Shown: positions 33,567 through 44,149 of the stretch, in pieces | Position numbering within the stretch: position 1 is the stretch's first letter | Layout: each line of letters begins with the position of its first letter | Assembly (NCBI GenBank): GCA_020466095.1 | Contig: CM035807.1 | Location: forward strand, 48,473,004 to 48,537,003 | Length of the DNA: 64,000 nucleotides | Direction: 5' to 3' | Source: Chlorops oryzae | Taxonomy: Eukaryota > Arthropoda > Insecta > Diptera > Chloropidae | Notes under the pieces: generated by a model | The model's database searches: none | What the model was told of the DNA's origin: nothing | The model's input: the letters and a program-made list of their open reading frames with translations, nothing else | Translations under genes and position numbers: made by a program

Positions 33567-33856
33567 TGTAAGGGAAATGATATCAAGTGATCCCAATAAA
33601 AGGATATTGATTCCTTGATCCTTTATTAGGATTCTTGATTCCTTATTACGAAGTATAAGATCCTTTTCAAGAATTCAGCTCAATATATAAAATAAATATT
33701 CAAACTGAATTTATTTTGAATCTATATTTTATTTTTAACAAATCAACAATAAAGAAAAGTAAATTTTTAGAAAGCAAAGTAATCATGATTAAACTAAAAA
33801 TATTATTAATACGATATAAAAAATGTAAGCTATTGAAATTGTTGTGACTTCTCACA
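33567..33856 (-). repeat. 5' LTR of the CsRn1-clade element
   Basis: 290 bp, partner of 28391-28680. Followed by the duplicated CAGT (33857-33860). Confidence 0.93.
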
Positions 33857-33860
33857 CAGT

Positions 33861-34620
33861 AAGCTGCCGTAATAATGTTTTGATCGACGCAGTTACTAGA
33901 GCTACCAAAGTTAAAAATTCGAGCTACCCAAATATAACCCTACAATCAGGAATATATTGCGATCATAAGTTCACACCCCGATCATAAGGCTGCATATCAA
34001 AGTCTACAAGTCCACCTAGGAATAGTAGAAAACTGGCTTGCTAAATGGCGTTTGAAAGTAAACGAATCAAAAAGTGTACAAGTTACCTTTTCGTTGAGAA
34101 AGGAAACATGTCCCGCTGCGAAAATAAACAATATCACTATCCCTCAAGCCAACGATGTAAAATATCTTGGTATACACCTTGATAGATGGCTAACGTGGAC
34201 AAAACACATCGAAAGCAAAAAAACGCAAATCAAATTGAGACTACAAAACCTGTACTGGCTCTTAAACCGTAATTCTCATCTTAGCCTAGATAATAAAGTA
34301 TTGATCTACAATTCTATAATAAAACCAATATGGACATATGGAATAGAACTTTGGAGCTCTGCGTGATCTTCAAACTTACTTAAAATACAGCGAGTGCAAA
34401 ATAAAATCCTGAGGCAGATAACTGGTGCTCCATGGTTCATTAAAAACGTTCATATCCACAAAGATCTATGCATTCCTACAGTCTACGACGTCGTTTCTTC
34501 TTGCATAATAAAATATCGAAAAAAGCTGCAGCATCACCGCAACACGTTGGCACATGAGTTATATATCGACCATTCAACCTCCAGATTAAAGAGAAAAAAA
34601 CACGTGCCCATTGATTAGCA
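33861..34620 (+). pseudogene. Jockey ORF2 C-terminal part, RT core deleted
   Basis: The post-insertion part of ORF2 starts with linker text, then jumps near 33957-33970 directly to the RT thumb (AAYQSLQVHLGIVENW, then YLGIHLDRWLTWTKHI, LYWLLNRNSHLSLDNK and IWTYGIELWSSA). The fingers and palm, including the F/YADD motif, are missing, so an internal deletion of roughly 1 kb of coding sequence is inferred. A stop at ~34364 splits the end (34394-34618). Confidence 0.85.
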
Positions 34621-34899
34621 TAAAAAACCAAATAGCATTATATAAATACATAATTCGTCATTATCATCTAGCTCTATACCCAACTAACTTGCTTTTTGCA
34701 TTTCTAAATTAGTCTCTAAGTTTTGAATACAAATTGTAAATTTCTTAATAGAAAGATCCAATTTTAAAATATATGAAATGAGAAAAAAAAAATTCATAGT
34801 CGTCTAGATTGTCAGTGTTGAGTTTTAAATTTTGAATTGTTGTATTTTCATCTATTGTGTCGACAATTCTTACAAATGCCTGGTTTTGGTTAGTAATTG

Positions 34900-35520
34900 T
34901 ATTTGAAATTAAAACTCCTTCCTGATTTTACAGTTGTGGTATTAGTACGTTGGGGTAATTGTTTTCAATTTTTATTAAACGAATGACTTCAGATCTAGCT
35001 GGGATAGAAATTTAATAAATGCTTGTTGAATTTTGGATCGGAATAGCTATCAGGCATGCTCTTGAAATCGAATACGAATAAAAAAATTCGAAATCAATGT
35101 GATTTCAATAGAAATTTCAGCTATTTCGAATTTTTTTTTATGGGGATTCGATTTGTAGAGCATGCCCGTATATCTTCATGATAATCTTTTGGTCTTAAAA
35201 TAAACCAGCTTTGCGTTTTTTGGTAATCTATTATGGAATTGTATTTTTTAAGAAGTCCAGCCCCAAGATTCCTGTGCATGGTATGGGGAAATCGCTGTCA
35301 ACAACATGAAAGGTATGTTAAATTAGTAAATCTTCACAAAAAAGGTCTTTTTCAATAGGTCCAACTGTGCTTACTGTTCCTTGTCCTACACCGTTCATTG
35401 AAGTTGTGTTTAAAGTGTCTGTTTGTACCTGATTTCTTGTATGATTTATTTTAAATATTGATATGTCTGCTTCTGTATCGATTAGAAATGTATTAATTGT
35501 GTCACTAATTAGTGTCCTAG
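34900..35520 (-). pseudogene. Protease region of the mdg1/412-like element
   Basis: The minus-strand text contains FLIDTEADIS (active site Gly changed to Glu) near 35480 and IPCTGILGLDFLKKYN near 35250. The substituted active site and stop codons show decay. A 118-bp MITE (35051-35168) sits just downstream. Confidence 0.6.
35051..35168. mobile_element. 118-bp MITE with TAT duplication
   Basis: The ends CAGGCATGCTC and GAGCATGCCCG are inverted repeats extending inward with AAATCGAA and AATTCGAAAT pairs. TAT flanks both sides (35048-35050 and 35169-35171). Confidence 0.75.
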
Positions 35521-35589
35521 TTGGAATGAAGCTATAAAGATGTAAATTGAAGCAGAAGAGATTTTTTTTTTATTGTATTATTTAATATA

Positions 35590-36640
35590 ATGGTGTAGCT
35601 GTTTGGTTTTCCGATTGTTGTTCACTGTTCAGGGTTCGTACGTTTCTATTATTTTGTCCCTGAGTGTTAGTGTTCTGTCTGTTCTGGTGGTTTTGTCTGT
35701 TAAAGTTGTTGTTAGTGTAAAAGCCATAATTTCGTCCGCGTCCACGAAAATTTCCGCGTCCACGAAAGTTACTCCGTCATCGGCCACCACGCCTGTCATA
35801 GTTATAGCTATAATTTTGATTATAACTTTGTCCTTGTTGGTTCTTATAAAACATTATATTGCTCGGTTGGTTAAGCGCGTCATTGTTGGCCTCCATGAAT
35901 TTGGAAACGGCCGATCCAAGGATTCAAACTGGCCACTTTTCCTGACCATTTTAATTTCCGCATTGGAAGCGTTACTCTTGAATTCATCAACTGCTACTTG
36001 AATTGAGTATGTGTATTCTTGACGGTACACCGTCGGAAATGTATGAGTTTTCTAATTGTTTTGTGAGTTCAGTGCTGAAATCGTTTGCTGTTTTCTTTTC
36101 TTGTTTAATATTTTTTTATTCGCGCCTGCAGTGCTTTTGCTGATTCGCCTTTACATTTTAATTTTAATTTTAACTTTGTGATTTCATCAATTGTGGATTC
36201 GTCTGATATGATCTTACGGGAAACACCTTTCAATTTACTTTTAACCAAAATGAGTGCTGTACTTTAATGTTAACCCATAATTTCCGTCAGGATTTCTAAG
36301 AAGTCAATAAAAGATTGTAAGTTCTGAGGTCGACCATCGAAGTCACTGACCACTGAGGCAGCTAGCCTTTAAATTTCCTGCTGAGACATTGTACGTTCTG
36401 TATTGATTTTTTGTTCAATTGGATTATTTGGGTTGATGCCAATAGGATCAGCTTCACTCTCAATTTCTATCTCTGTATTGGTTTCTTTTTCGATTGGAAT
36501 ATTTGGATCGGCTTCACTCTCAGTTTCTATTTCTTCAGTGCCACTGCTCATTTGGTTTAGGTCTACCACTATTGCTTCTGTTAAAGAGTGTGAAGTAGTT
36601 TCACATATCGTCGGCTTAAAGTGTAAACCTGCTAACTAAC
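35590..36640 (-). pseudogene. Gag of the mdg1/412-like element
   Basis: An acidic N-terminal segment (36369-36569) is followed by a capsid segment (FDGRPQNLQSFIDFLE near 36320) and an Asn/Gln/Arg-rich tail. The long + strand frame over 35603-36001 is only its antisense. Multiple stops. Confidence 0.55.
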
Positions 36641-36978
36641 AATTTGAAAACTTAACAGGGTAAACAAAAAACACTTTTTTTTCAAGACTTCAAAGTAGGG
36701 AAGGAGACCCAAAATATGGATGGTTTATTTTGTTCCTATATGAAGTCTCTTCTTAATTCGATTCTGTGCACCATACAAAGTCTACTTGGAGTCACTTGGT
36801 GTTAGCTGTGAACTTTGACCACAGTTGGACTTAGCAATTTTACTCATCACCAATTTCTCCGTATTTAGAATTTGAAATTGAAAAAGATTTTTTTGCCTGA
36901 CGATGTAGTGTCCTTTCTTCTTTCGAATGACATCGAAAAGTCGGAATCGGTTAAAAGTGGACTTAGCAGGCTTACACT

Positions 36979-37185
36979 TTAAGCCGACGATATGTTATGC
37001 TTTACCAAAATTCTCAATAATTTATCTCTCGAATCCCAATACGTTTTCAAAGCAAATTCTCTATGCTCCTTTCGTAATTTATCGTACTGAGCACTCAAAG
37101 ACTCTCTAGCTTTGCTTGTAATTTCTATGAGCTCTGTAAGATGTTTTATTAACGTTTCTTGTTTAAAGTTTCGGTTTCTACTCAA
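36979..37185 (-). pseudogene. Small coiled-coil leader ORF
   Basis: A 68-codon minus-strand frame, highly charged and helical (LIEITSKARESL, YDKLRKEHREF). It lies between the myristoylated leader ORF and gag of the same element. Function unknown. Confidence 0.4.
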
Positions 37186-37259
37186 TTATTTGTAAATTCT
37201 TTGAAAATTTTCCTTTTCGCTTTCCAGATATGCATTATAAAGTGACAATCTTTCCATAT

Positions 37260-37472
37260 CTAAACCTTATTCAAGTCATTAGCCCTGGTAACATATTTCT
37301 TTTTGAGGCTTCTACGGTGCATTATATAAATTTTAAGAGCAAGTTCTAAGGATGCGATTACGATAAGGATGACAATAAAAAGTTCGATAGATTCTAAACT
37401 AGGCTGTGTCACTTCTACTTCGTTGACAACGTTTGCCTTTGGATCACTAAATTTTGATTGCTGTACACCCAT
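37260..37472 (-). CDS. Leader micro-ORF: myristoylation signal plus one membrane segment
   Basis: An intact 70-codon minus-strand frame. It starts MGVQQSK (Gly2, Ser6, Lys7: N-myristoylation consensus). It has an acidic/polar stretch, one hydrophobic helix (LFIVILIVIASLELALKIYI) and a basic tail (HRRSLKKKY) that would face the cytosol. It precedes gag in the mdg1/412-like element and has a related frame at 11704-11862. Its role is unknown. A plausible guess is a membrane-tethered accessory or a translation-regulating upstream ORF. Confidence 0.55.
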   Translation of the reverse strand: MGVQQSKFSDPKANVVNEVEVTQPSLESIELFIVILIVIASLELALKIYIMHRRSLKKKYVTRANDLNKV

Positions 37473-37689
37473 AGTGGTGGAAAAAATCTGTAGGAAATTG
37501 TTTTTTTTTTTGGTTTGTTTGTGGCTTTAAAAAAAAAAAATTATAAAAATTTTGCATTTTGCACATCTTTATTTTTTTTTTTTTTTTTCAAACAATGCTT
37601 TATTTAGGTAGCCGCGAAATTCATGTCTTGCTACGCTAAATAATTAAACTCGCTTAAATATTAAAGGTGCTGTGAAGCACTCTTGCGTC

Positions 37690-38042
37690 GTAGCGCTGCT
37701 TCAATTTCCGCCACTCTCTTCCAGTTGGTCTTCTTAATGTTTTCATTTGTTGTTGATTCTGCTTGGCGTATTAGTTGCGCTCTTAGCTGTCGAAGCCTGT
37801 TTTTCTCTCCGCCTCTTAGTTTAGGTTTTAACAGCTGGGATTGTGGTTAGTTGCTCCTCCTGCTTCTTTGCACTGTGGGCTTTGCTGATATTTCCCAGTT
37901 GACGGGCTTGGTATTTCCAGATTGAAATCGGGCGAGGATCTGCTGTTGCGTCAGCTTGCAGAGCCTCTTCAAGGATTTTATGATACTTTATAATTGGCGT
38001 CAAGGATATTCTCGAAAGTAATATCGAGATTAGTAAAGGCAT
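37690..38042 (-). pseudogene. Second leader ORF, frameshifted
   Basis: A minus-strand frame from 38042 (KILEEALQADATADPRPISIWKY) stops at ~37821. Related text resumes in another frame (GEKNRLRQLRAQLIRQAES, then NWKRVAEIEAALRRK) to ~37690. A basic, helical small protein without recognised domain. Confidence 0.45.
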
Positions 38043-38060
38043 TTGTATGTCCTTTATTTA

Positions 38061-38341
38061 AAATTTTGAACTTTTTAACACACTTTTTTTTTTCAAATTC
38101 CAGAGGTTTCAACCTTTAGACTGGCGAGGATCGCAGTATAGTCGAAAAGAGTTCGTGGCATGGATTTGAGTGTTCGAATCTAATTGATTTCTTTATTGAA
38201 CATTTCGCACTCTTACACTCACAAATTGCTTACAAAGCTAACTTACAATATTGATAACATTTGCAATTTCAATTAAAATAAACAAAATCGATATCAGCTA
38301 AAATTCGGAAATTAGGAAAAGCATAGTAACAGCGTCTCAAA
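38061..38341 (-). other. Possible LTR sequence between the BEL/Pao and mdg1-like remnants
   Basis: Non-coding. The minus strand has an AATAAA polyadenylation signal at 38192-38197. Likely the 3' LTR of the BEL/Pao remnant and/or the leader of the mdg1-like element. Ends not resolved. Confidence 0.35.
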
Positions 38342-38477
38342 TCAAACAACACAAGCACGGCTGAGCCACACAACGCTCATCAACCAAACGTATGCAGCAG
38401 CATTATTGCCAATTCGGCAACTGAAGCTTAAGCGTGGATCCACGCGCAGCGATCGGATAAGCGGTCGAAAGTAATGT

Positions 38478-39405
38478 TTATGTAATCGTTCGATCAAGAG
38501 TCGATGAATGCTTGTATGCCCTTGAACTTGAATATATTGAGCCGTCAGCAAAGTGCGTGTCGCTAATTTTTATAACTTTTGTTGCGTGCCTGCTTGTGTC
38601 CGATATAAATTGTTTGTGCGTTCGTCTGATTATGCTACATTGGAACACATGTTCTTCTTTAATGATGGTACAAGATTGAAGTTCGGAGCTGCTTAGTGGA
38701 AAATACTGGTCGATGTGATTGTTGATTGTTAGGTATTGAGCGCAAATAGTAATGGCAATCATCGTGTTGTTATTGCAAATTGGTATTGAAATTAGATGAA
38801 AAAGCTCAAAGCGCTCATAACTTACTAAAGGTAAAGTTATGCTGAAGCCGACCATGGCTTTTGTGAGTTCACCTTTTGACAGTCATGACTGTGTACAGTT
38901 TTCAAAATGCGTCGTGGTTTACAGGAACCCCAAGGAACTCGGCTAGTGCATTTTAACCTAAGTTACATCCTGTTGAAGGTGAGTGGGTGTAAGGAGCAGC
39001 GGGCTTATTTTTCCATGATGAGCATCCATATTTTTCCATGATGAGCGTAAGTATCTCCAACAGTGATGATTGCATTCGCTGCAAATTTATTGCAATAATT
39101 GTAATCTGCATAGCCAATGTAGTAAAGGTGTGGTACATCTTCTCTTTGTATCGCTCTTCATCGTTGCTTTTCACGCTGTTGAGAAACAACATATTTTAAT
39201 TATCTAGTTCATCGAATTTCATCTTGACCGCCACTTGATCATGTTTCAGTGTGTTGATAGTGGCGTCGTCTATCGAGTTTTGATTTTCGAACAAATAAAT
39301 TAAGTTATTTTCATTTTCTTTCACTTGAGCAATGGTGTGGCTCATATTTTCTGCGTATTCGGAGTCTTGTATTCCAAAAAGTGAATTCGCAACGTTGCCA
39401 ACCAC
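38478..39405 (-). pseudogene. Env-like remnant of the BEL/Pao element
   Basis: Three minus-strand frames (39405-39196, 39192-38953, 38855-38478) read as an insect retroelement envelope of the baculovirus-F-like type found in roo-like elements. A fusion-peptide-proximal NVANSLFGIQDSEYAE segment is followed by a heptad region (NENNLIYLFENQNS) and, further on, a Cys-containing ectodomain segment. Stops separate the parts, so no protein can be made. Family assignment is by resemblance only. Confidence 0.55.
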
Positions 39406-39486
39406 ATTGATCGCTTATTGTCGAGATCTTCGCTGGGCTAGAATTACGCTTGCCATTTTTAGTTAATCTTCCAGGTCCCATCTATT

Positions 39487-40515
39487 TCATAAATTTAGTT
39501 GATATGTGCGTCTGGTTTGTACTGGCATTGAAGTGAGAGGTTTTCCTATGTGGAAGTGTCCTGGTGTTAGGGCGGTGAGGTCATTAGGGTTGCTGGACAT
39601 TGGAGTAATGGACCTCGAATTCAGAATGGCCTCCACTTTCCCAATACTTTTATGTGCCTTCTCAAAATATATTGTATCCAACAGTTCCGGAAATCGATAT
39701 TTGGCACCCATAATTTTTGTAGCATGGTCGCAGTATCAAGTTTCGCAAGTTCATCGTTTCGAAATGTTTCGATTCAATAATCCGACAAATGCTTCGGTTG
39801 TCAGATCACCTACGAGCTCGAAATATACTGCTTAGGTTGCAAAGCAGCAGTATATTGCAATGTCAACCTTTGTTGTACGTATTCTTATAATTTTATAGTG
39901 CGCCCCCAGAAGTCCACAACAGCTTTTATAAACGGTCGAATTGCCTGAACTCTCAGAAGATCTAAATTTCCCATGACTTCTTTATATAGAGTAGGGCATT
40001 GCCTACGCAACGCTTGACTGCAGACTACTCTCAAAATGCCTTTATAGTCCAAAAATGGAGTCAAGCTGCTCAACGAGTGAGAATTTGTTAGTGAAATTTA
40101 AACTCGTAGTTTCGATATTTCGAGTTTGAATTCTGCAAGTTCTATAACTTTAATAATGATTTCTAAAGATTCTTCTCATTCCTTGGGACTTAGAATAGCA
40201 TCTTCGCTTGAATTTGATTATTCTCCAGACTTGGAACTTGTTGATGAAACGCAGAATATACCCCAAGACTTGTTGCATTCGACAAAATGAATCTTTTGTA
40301 TTCCAGTCGTAGATGAACAATTCCATGGCTGTTGTGGTTGTAGTGGTTAAGGTGACCTTCTCAGCCTTTCTCTCAGTGTCATCATGAATTAGGTGACCTT
40401 TATCAACTGTCTTTGGCCGGGTTGTTTCCTTACTATAAAAGAGTAGTGGACTATAGAACCGTGTGGTGAATTTTGGAAGCTCCTCCGGCATCAGACCACG
40501 AGAGAGAACCTTCAC
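39487..40515 (-). pseudogene. BEL/Pao integrase remnant
   Basis: The minus strand shows the BEL linker DSFCRMQQVLGYILRF (near 40270), the LTPFLDYKGILRV segment (near 40050) and the integrase C-side signature SIGKVEAILNSRSITPMSS followed by LTALTPGHFHIGKPL (39487-39711). The catalytic core between them is deleted or unreadable. Confidence 0.8.
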
Positions 40516-42155
40516 TGAATATTCCTTGTTGTTGACATATTATTTATTACATAAACAGTTGTGTGTTGGCGACTCTATAAGATGCAAATCTTTGAAATGC
40601 TGATGCGTGTGCCTTGATTCAATTTAGTACAATTTAAGAGTCCGTACAGCAGTAGATATGTCCGTGGAAACTCATATCCTTTTGTACTCGACTTGAAAAT
40701 TGTGCTCCACTTTGCGCTGCTAGTAATTCAAGTCTTTAAATTGTATGTGTTTTGATGGGAGCCACTCTTGATTGGAAGCATAAAAAATTTACGCTTAACG
40801 TGCCATCTTCATTTACTGATCGTATATGGCAGCACCACATGCCTTCTCTGAAGCGGCACTGAAGCAATGACGTTGAACTTCTTTGGGTATATTTTTGTTA
40901 AAGACGTGCCTTGGTATGGAAGTGTCGTTAAATGATTTTAAATGCTTTCGAAAACCTGCCCGTTCTTGTTGATGTTGTGGTGATAGTTGATCATCCCAAC
41001 CATGCTGTGAGCGCCGGGATTTTTTGTTCTGATGCGAATACTGTCTGTTTTTGGAGTCCAGACAAGCCTAGCTGATTTTTCGATATCTGATGACAGTTCC
41101 AAGTTTATCTTCCTATCTTCCTGGGGAACAACACATGACAGGTGTGGGTGATTGGCACACCATTTTCGGAGCTTAAAGCCTGTTCCGCCAACAATAGTTT
41201 GGAGCTGTTACTGAATCCCATGAGCTTCGACCAAACTGTCAGAACTGCTTAATGCATTATCTACGTAGAAATCCCTTGCGAGTGCCTTTGATCCAAGAGG
41301 AAAATTTGACTGATTTTCAACTGTTAATTGCTTAAGACACCTCGCTGCAAGGTATGGTATGGCGATAAATTTTTTCTATATCTGTTGTGAATAAAAAGCG
41401 CGGCATTCTAAATCGCAATAGTACCGCTTACAATATCGCTTTGTACCGTTTGTCCCTTTAACAAAATGTCATTCAAAGAGATTTGTGTTAATGTTTTCGC
41501 TGATGCGTCTAACACCACTCGTAACTTGGTAGAACTGCTTTCCGGACGTAGAACACAGTGATGCGGAATTAAGTAATGTGGTGTTAGTACATCCTCTGAG
41601 CTAATTTCGCTCATGTGTCCGAGCCTTTCATATTCCATCATGAAACCAACGTATTGCTTCTGTACTTCTAGGTTTCTAGCTAACCTTTGTTCAAGGACGA
41701 GAAATCGGCTTGTGGCCACTTGTAGCGACTGCCCTAAGACTGGTGCTTCTTCCTGATTAGGTAGTTCAACAATGAAACGTCCTTCTCTTGAGCGTTGTAC
41801 TGTTTGTCAAAATTGATTTGCATATTGTTGATCTGCCACCGATAATGTTTGATTTTCAAAATCAAGTTCGTCCATTTTGCAGAGCCGCGTCAGCATGTCA
41901 TCCACTGACTGGTCCTTCTCAGTATAAACTCCACAAAATGCCTTATTTTGAGACTGGTGCAATCTTTCCAGTAACAGTATATCCCAGAACTGTGTCTTGT
42001 AAAATTGGCAAATGAGGTGCCAATATTCTCTGTTGCGCTTTTATTAAGTGATAGAAAAATTCTGCACCGCGCAGAACATCTAAACTACTAGGACGACCGA
42101 ATTGTGGATGTGCAAGCTGGATATCTGCTGGCAGCGACCACTTTGATACGTCCAA
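40516..42155 (-). pseudogene. BEL/Pao protease-RT remnant
   Basis: The frame at 42155-41943 contains the BEL protease-side segment (LAHPQFGRPSSLDVLRGAEFF). 41719-41408 is RT (HYLIPHHCVL, TKLRVVLDASAKT, SLNDILLKGQ). 41390-41150 holds ARDFYVDNALSS, where the catalytic YVDD reads YVDN, then GFKLRKWCANH. A deletion removes the middle of RT near 41400. Confidence 0.8.
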
Positions 42156-42200
42156 TGTTTGATATAGCGGTTTGATGTAATTTTTGGTAGGACATACGTG

Positions 42201-42652
42201 TTAAGAAAAATATAAGTACAATACAGAAAAGATAAAGATTGGAAATTAAAACAGAAGACAATTCTGTAGCCGTGCCTGATTTAGCACCTTGAGGAAAAAC
42301 TCTGAGAAATAATCGCTAATTTACGCTTGTTCAGTTGGTCTTTCAACATATTTGTTTTGCTTGGTATTGTAAACTTTCGTAGTAGTGTAGTGTTTTGCTA
42401 AAAATGAGCAGAAAGTGGCAACAGGTAACAAATGGAGGTCAAAATACACACCCCAAGGAACAAATGTGCGTTGTTAGTTTTTTTTGGCAAACCTTTACTT
42501 TGTTACAGAGCCAATTATGTAAAAACTAATATGAGGATTCTGTATAAAACTAATATGAAGTAACTACACCTCAAATGCTTAAAATTCGAGCTGCTAGATA
42601 TAAAGAAAAAACTAACTATGAAATTAGCGCAAAAACACTATATAGTTATATA
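42201..42652. other. Unassigned AT-rich sequence
   Basis: No frame or repeat end recognised. Confidence 0.3.
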
Positions 42653-43110
42653 AGTGGTATTCAAGCAGGCCCGGAAATAGCTAGGTGCAAGTTTTACGCG
42701 CGGAAACTTTGTACTATTGCTTGAACGACCCTTATTTAAAGCGTGTGTAAACATTTTGCGAAAACAGCTGGTTTCAATGCTTACTGTGGTGGAAGAAGAA
42801 GCAGCGCAAATCGCGCATATTTTGCGCGTCACAGTAAGCGTGCAAAAATTCCGAGGCAGCGGAAACAATTTTTCATACAAAAGTGGTATTCAAGCAGGCT
42901 CGGAAATAGCAAGGTGCAAATTTTGCGCGCGCAAACTTTGTACTATTGCTTGAACGACCCTTATGCAAAGCGTGTGTCAAAATTGTGCGAAACCAGCTGG
43001 TTTCAATGCTTACTGCGGTGAAAGAAAAAGAAGCGAATATCGCGCATATATGGCGCATCACAGTAGGCGTGCAAAATTTCCGAGGCTGCGGAAACTATTT
43101 CCCATACAAA
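42653..43110 (+). repeat. Two 229-bp tandem units
   Basis: Units at 42653-42881 and 42882-43110 both start AGTGGTATTCAAGCAGG and share ACTTTGTACTATTGCTTGAA and AGCTGGTTTCAATGCTTACT. Roughly 85-90% alike by eye. Shortened relatives in the opposite orientation lie at 44018-44139. Confidence 0.85.
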
Positions 43111-43117
43111 ATAATTA

Positions 43118-44014
43118 CACTGGCCGACAAAAAGAAAAAAGTGTGCTGTCTTTGGAATAAAATATATCATTTCCTATGTATTTTGATGTGCTGAAACCGA
43201 ATTTGGCAAAAAAAAAAAATTTTACCGCGCCATTTTTTCTCTACACCCCCATGTAACCCCCATAAATCCATACAGAGTGGTCTGATCTCGAGAAACGTGG
43301 ACGCAGTGGACATAGTGGGTTTGGAATTTTTGTCTTTAGACCTTATATCGAAAGGTGATGGCTATATATAAATGTCCATAAAATATAAGAGAAAAATTCC
43401 CTCAATTGTTGTTGTTGTTGCAATTTGAAAATCGAAAATTTGGAACATTTCAATATTTCTCTTTTATTTATAATTTTATATCTCGGAAACGACTTGAGAT
43501 AATTGAAATATTGTTTCTTTATTTGTTCAAGAATAAAATAAGTAAAAAACCAAAAATCGGAAAACAGCATACACTGAAAAAAAATTTTCTGAAATTATTT
43601 TAAAACCAAATTTCAGAAAATTTTTTTTCAGTGTATGCTGTTTTCCGATTTTTGGTTTTTTTATTTATTTTTTCTTGAAAAATAAAAAACAATATTTCAA
43701 TTATCTCAAGTCGTTTCCGAGATATAAAATTATAAATAAAAGAAATATTGAAATGTTCCAAATTTTCGATTTTCAAATTGCAACAACAACAACAATTGAG
43801 GGAATTTTTCTCTTATATTTTATGGACATTTATATATAGCCATCACCTTTCGATATAAGGTCTAAAGACAAAAATTCCAAACCCACTATGTCCACTGCGT
43901 CCACGTTTCTCGAGATCAGACCACTCTGTATGGATTTATCGGTTTCAGCACATCAAAATACATAGGAAATGATATATTTTATTCCAAAGACAGCACACTT
44001 TTTGTCGGCCAGTG
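43118..44014. mobile_element. 897-bp palindromic (foldback) element
   Basis: Near-perfect inverted arms (43118-43596 and 43609-44014) meet at a ~12-base loop. The ends are CACTGGCCGACAAAAAG and its complement, flanked by TTA (43115-43117 and 44015-44017). The left arm carries ~63 extra bases (43203-43265). CACTG ends with a 3-bp duplication resemble CACTA-type elements. A Tc1-like origin is the alternative. No coding capacity. Confidence 0.9.
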
Positions 44015-44017
44015 TTA

Positions 44018-44139
44018 TCGAGCTCGCGAAATTTCCGAGGGCGCAAATAATGCGTACCTGCTTGAATACCACTAAAATAATTTGCGAGCTCACGAAATTT
44101 CCAAGGGCGCAAAATTTGCGTACCTGCTTGAATACTACT
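44018..44139 (-). repeat. Inverted, shortened units of the flanking repeat
   Basis: Two ~66-bp units on the minus strand begin (A)GTGGTATTCAAGCAGG / AGTAGTATTCAAGCAGG (44057-44073, 44123-44139) and share GAAATTTCG-GAGCTCG, related to the 229-bp units on the other side of the palindrome. Confidence 0.75.
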
Positions 44140-44149
44140 ATTAACACAC

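Larger units (their letters stand above)
28391..33856 (-). mobile_element. CsRn1-clade Ty3 LTR retrotransposon, recent insertion
   Basis: A 5,466-bp minus-strand element with two 290-bp LTRs that are nearly identical, TG...CA ends and a 4-bp duplication. The primer site next to the 5' LTR begins TGGTGACCCCGA, complementary to the 3' end of tRNA-Trp, the primer used by the CsRn1/kabuki group. The polypurine tract AAAGGGGGTAG abuts the 3' LTR. gag and pol are complete apart from two small frame lesions and one 905-bp insertion. Similar sequence at 2223-3875 is an older relative. Confidence 0.95.
26904..34792 (+). mobile_element. Jockey-type LINE, interrupted and internally deleted
   Basis: A 5'-truncated Jockey element on the + strand ending in an A-run at ~34783-34792. 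It is split by the CsRn1-clade LTR element (28391-33856). LINE sequence occupies 26904-28390 and 33861-34792. ORF1 overlaps the ORF2 start by ATGA at 27558-27561, the usual Jockey arrangement. Confidence 0.88.
34850..38060 (-). mobile_element. mdg1/412-like Ty3 element, truncated after protease
   Basis: Minus strand: leader frames (37260-38042), a second small frame (36979-37185), gag (35600-36640) with an RG-rich basic tail (RGRGRNYGF near 35730) and a retropepsin region (34900-35520). RT, integrase and the 3' LTR are not present. Frames carry several stops and shifts. The ILGLDFLKKYN motif after the protease and the RG-rich gag tail suggest the mdg1/412 group (inference). Confidence 0.6.
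38342..42200 (-). mobile_element. BEL/Pao LTR retrotransposon remnant with env-like sequence
   Basis: Minus-strand order: protease-proximal region, RT, RNase H region, integrase, then an env-like part, as in roo-type BEL/Pao elements. All frames are broken, gag is missing, and part of the RT palm is deleted. The 3' end lies near 38.1-38.3 kb. Confidence 0.75.

Noticed and set aside
35603..36001. 132-codon + strand frame rich in Val, Leu and Ile
   Set aside because: It is the antisense of the Asn/Gln/Arg-rich gag tail of the mdg1/412-like element.
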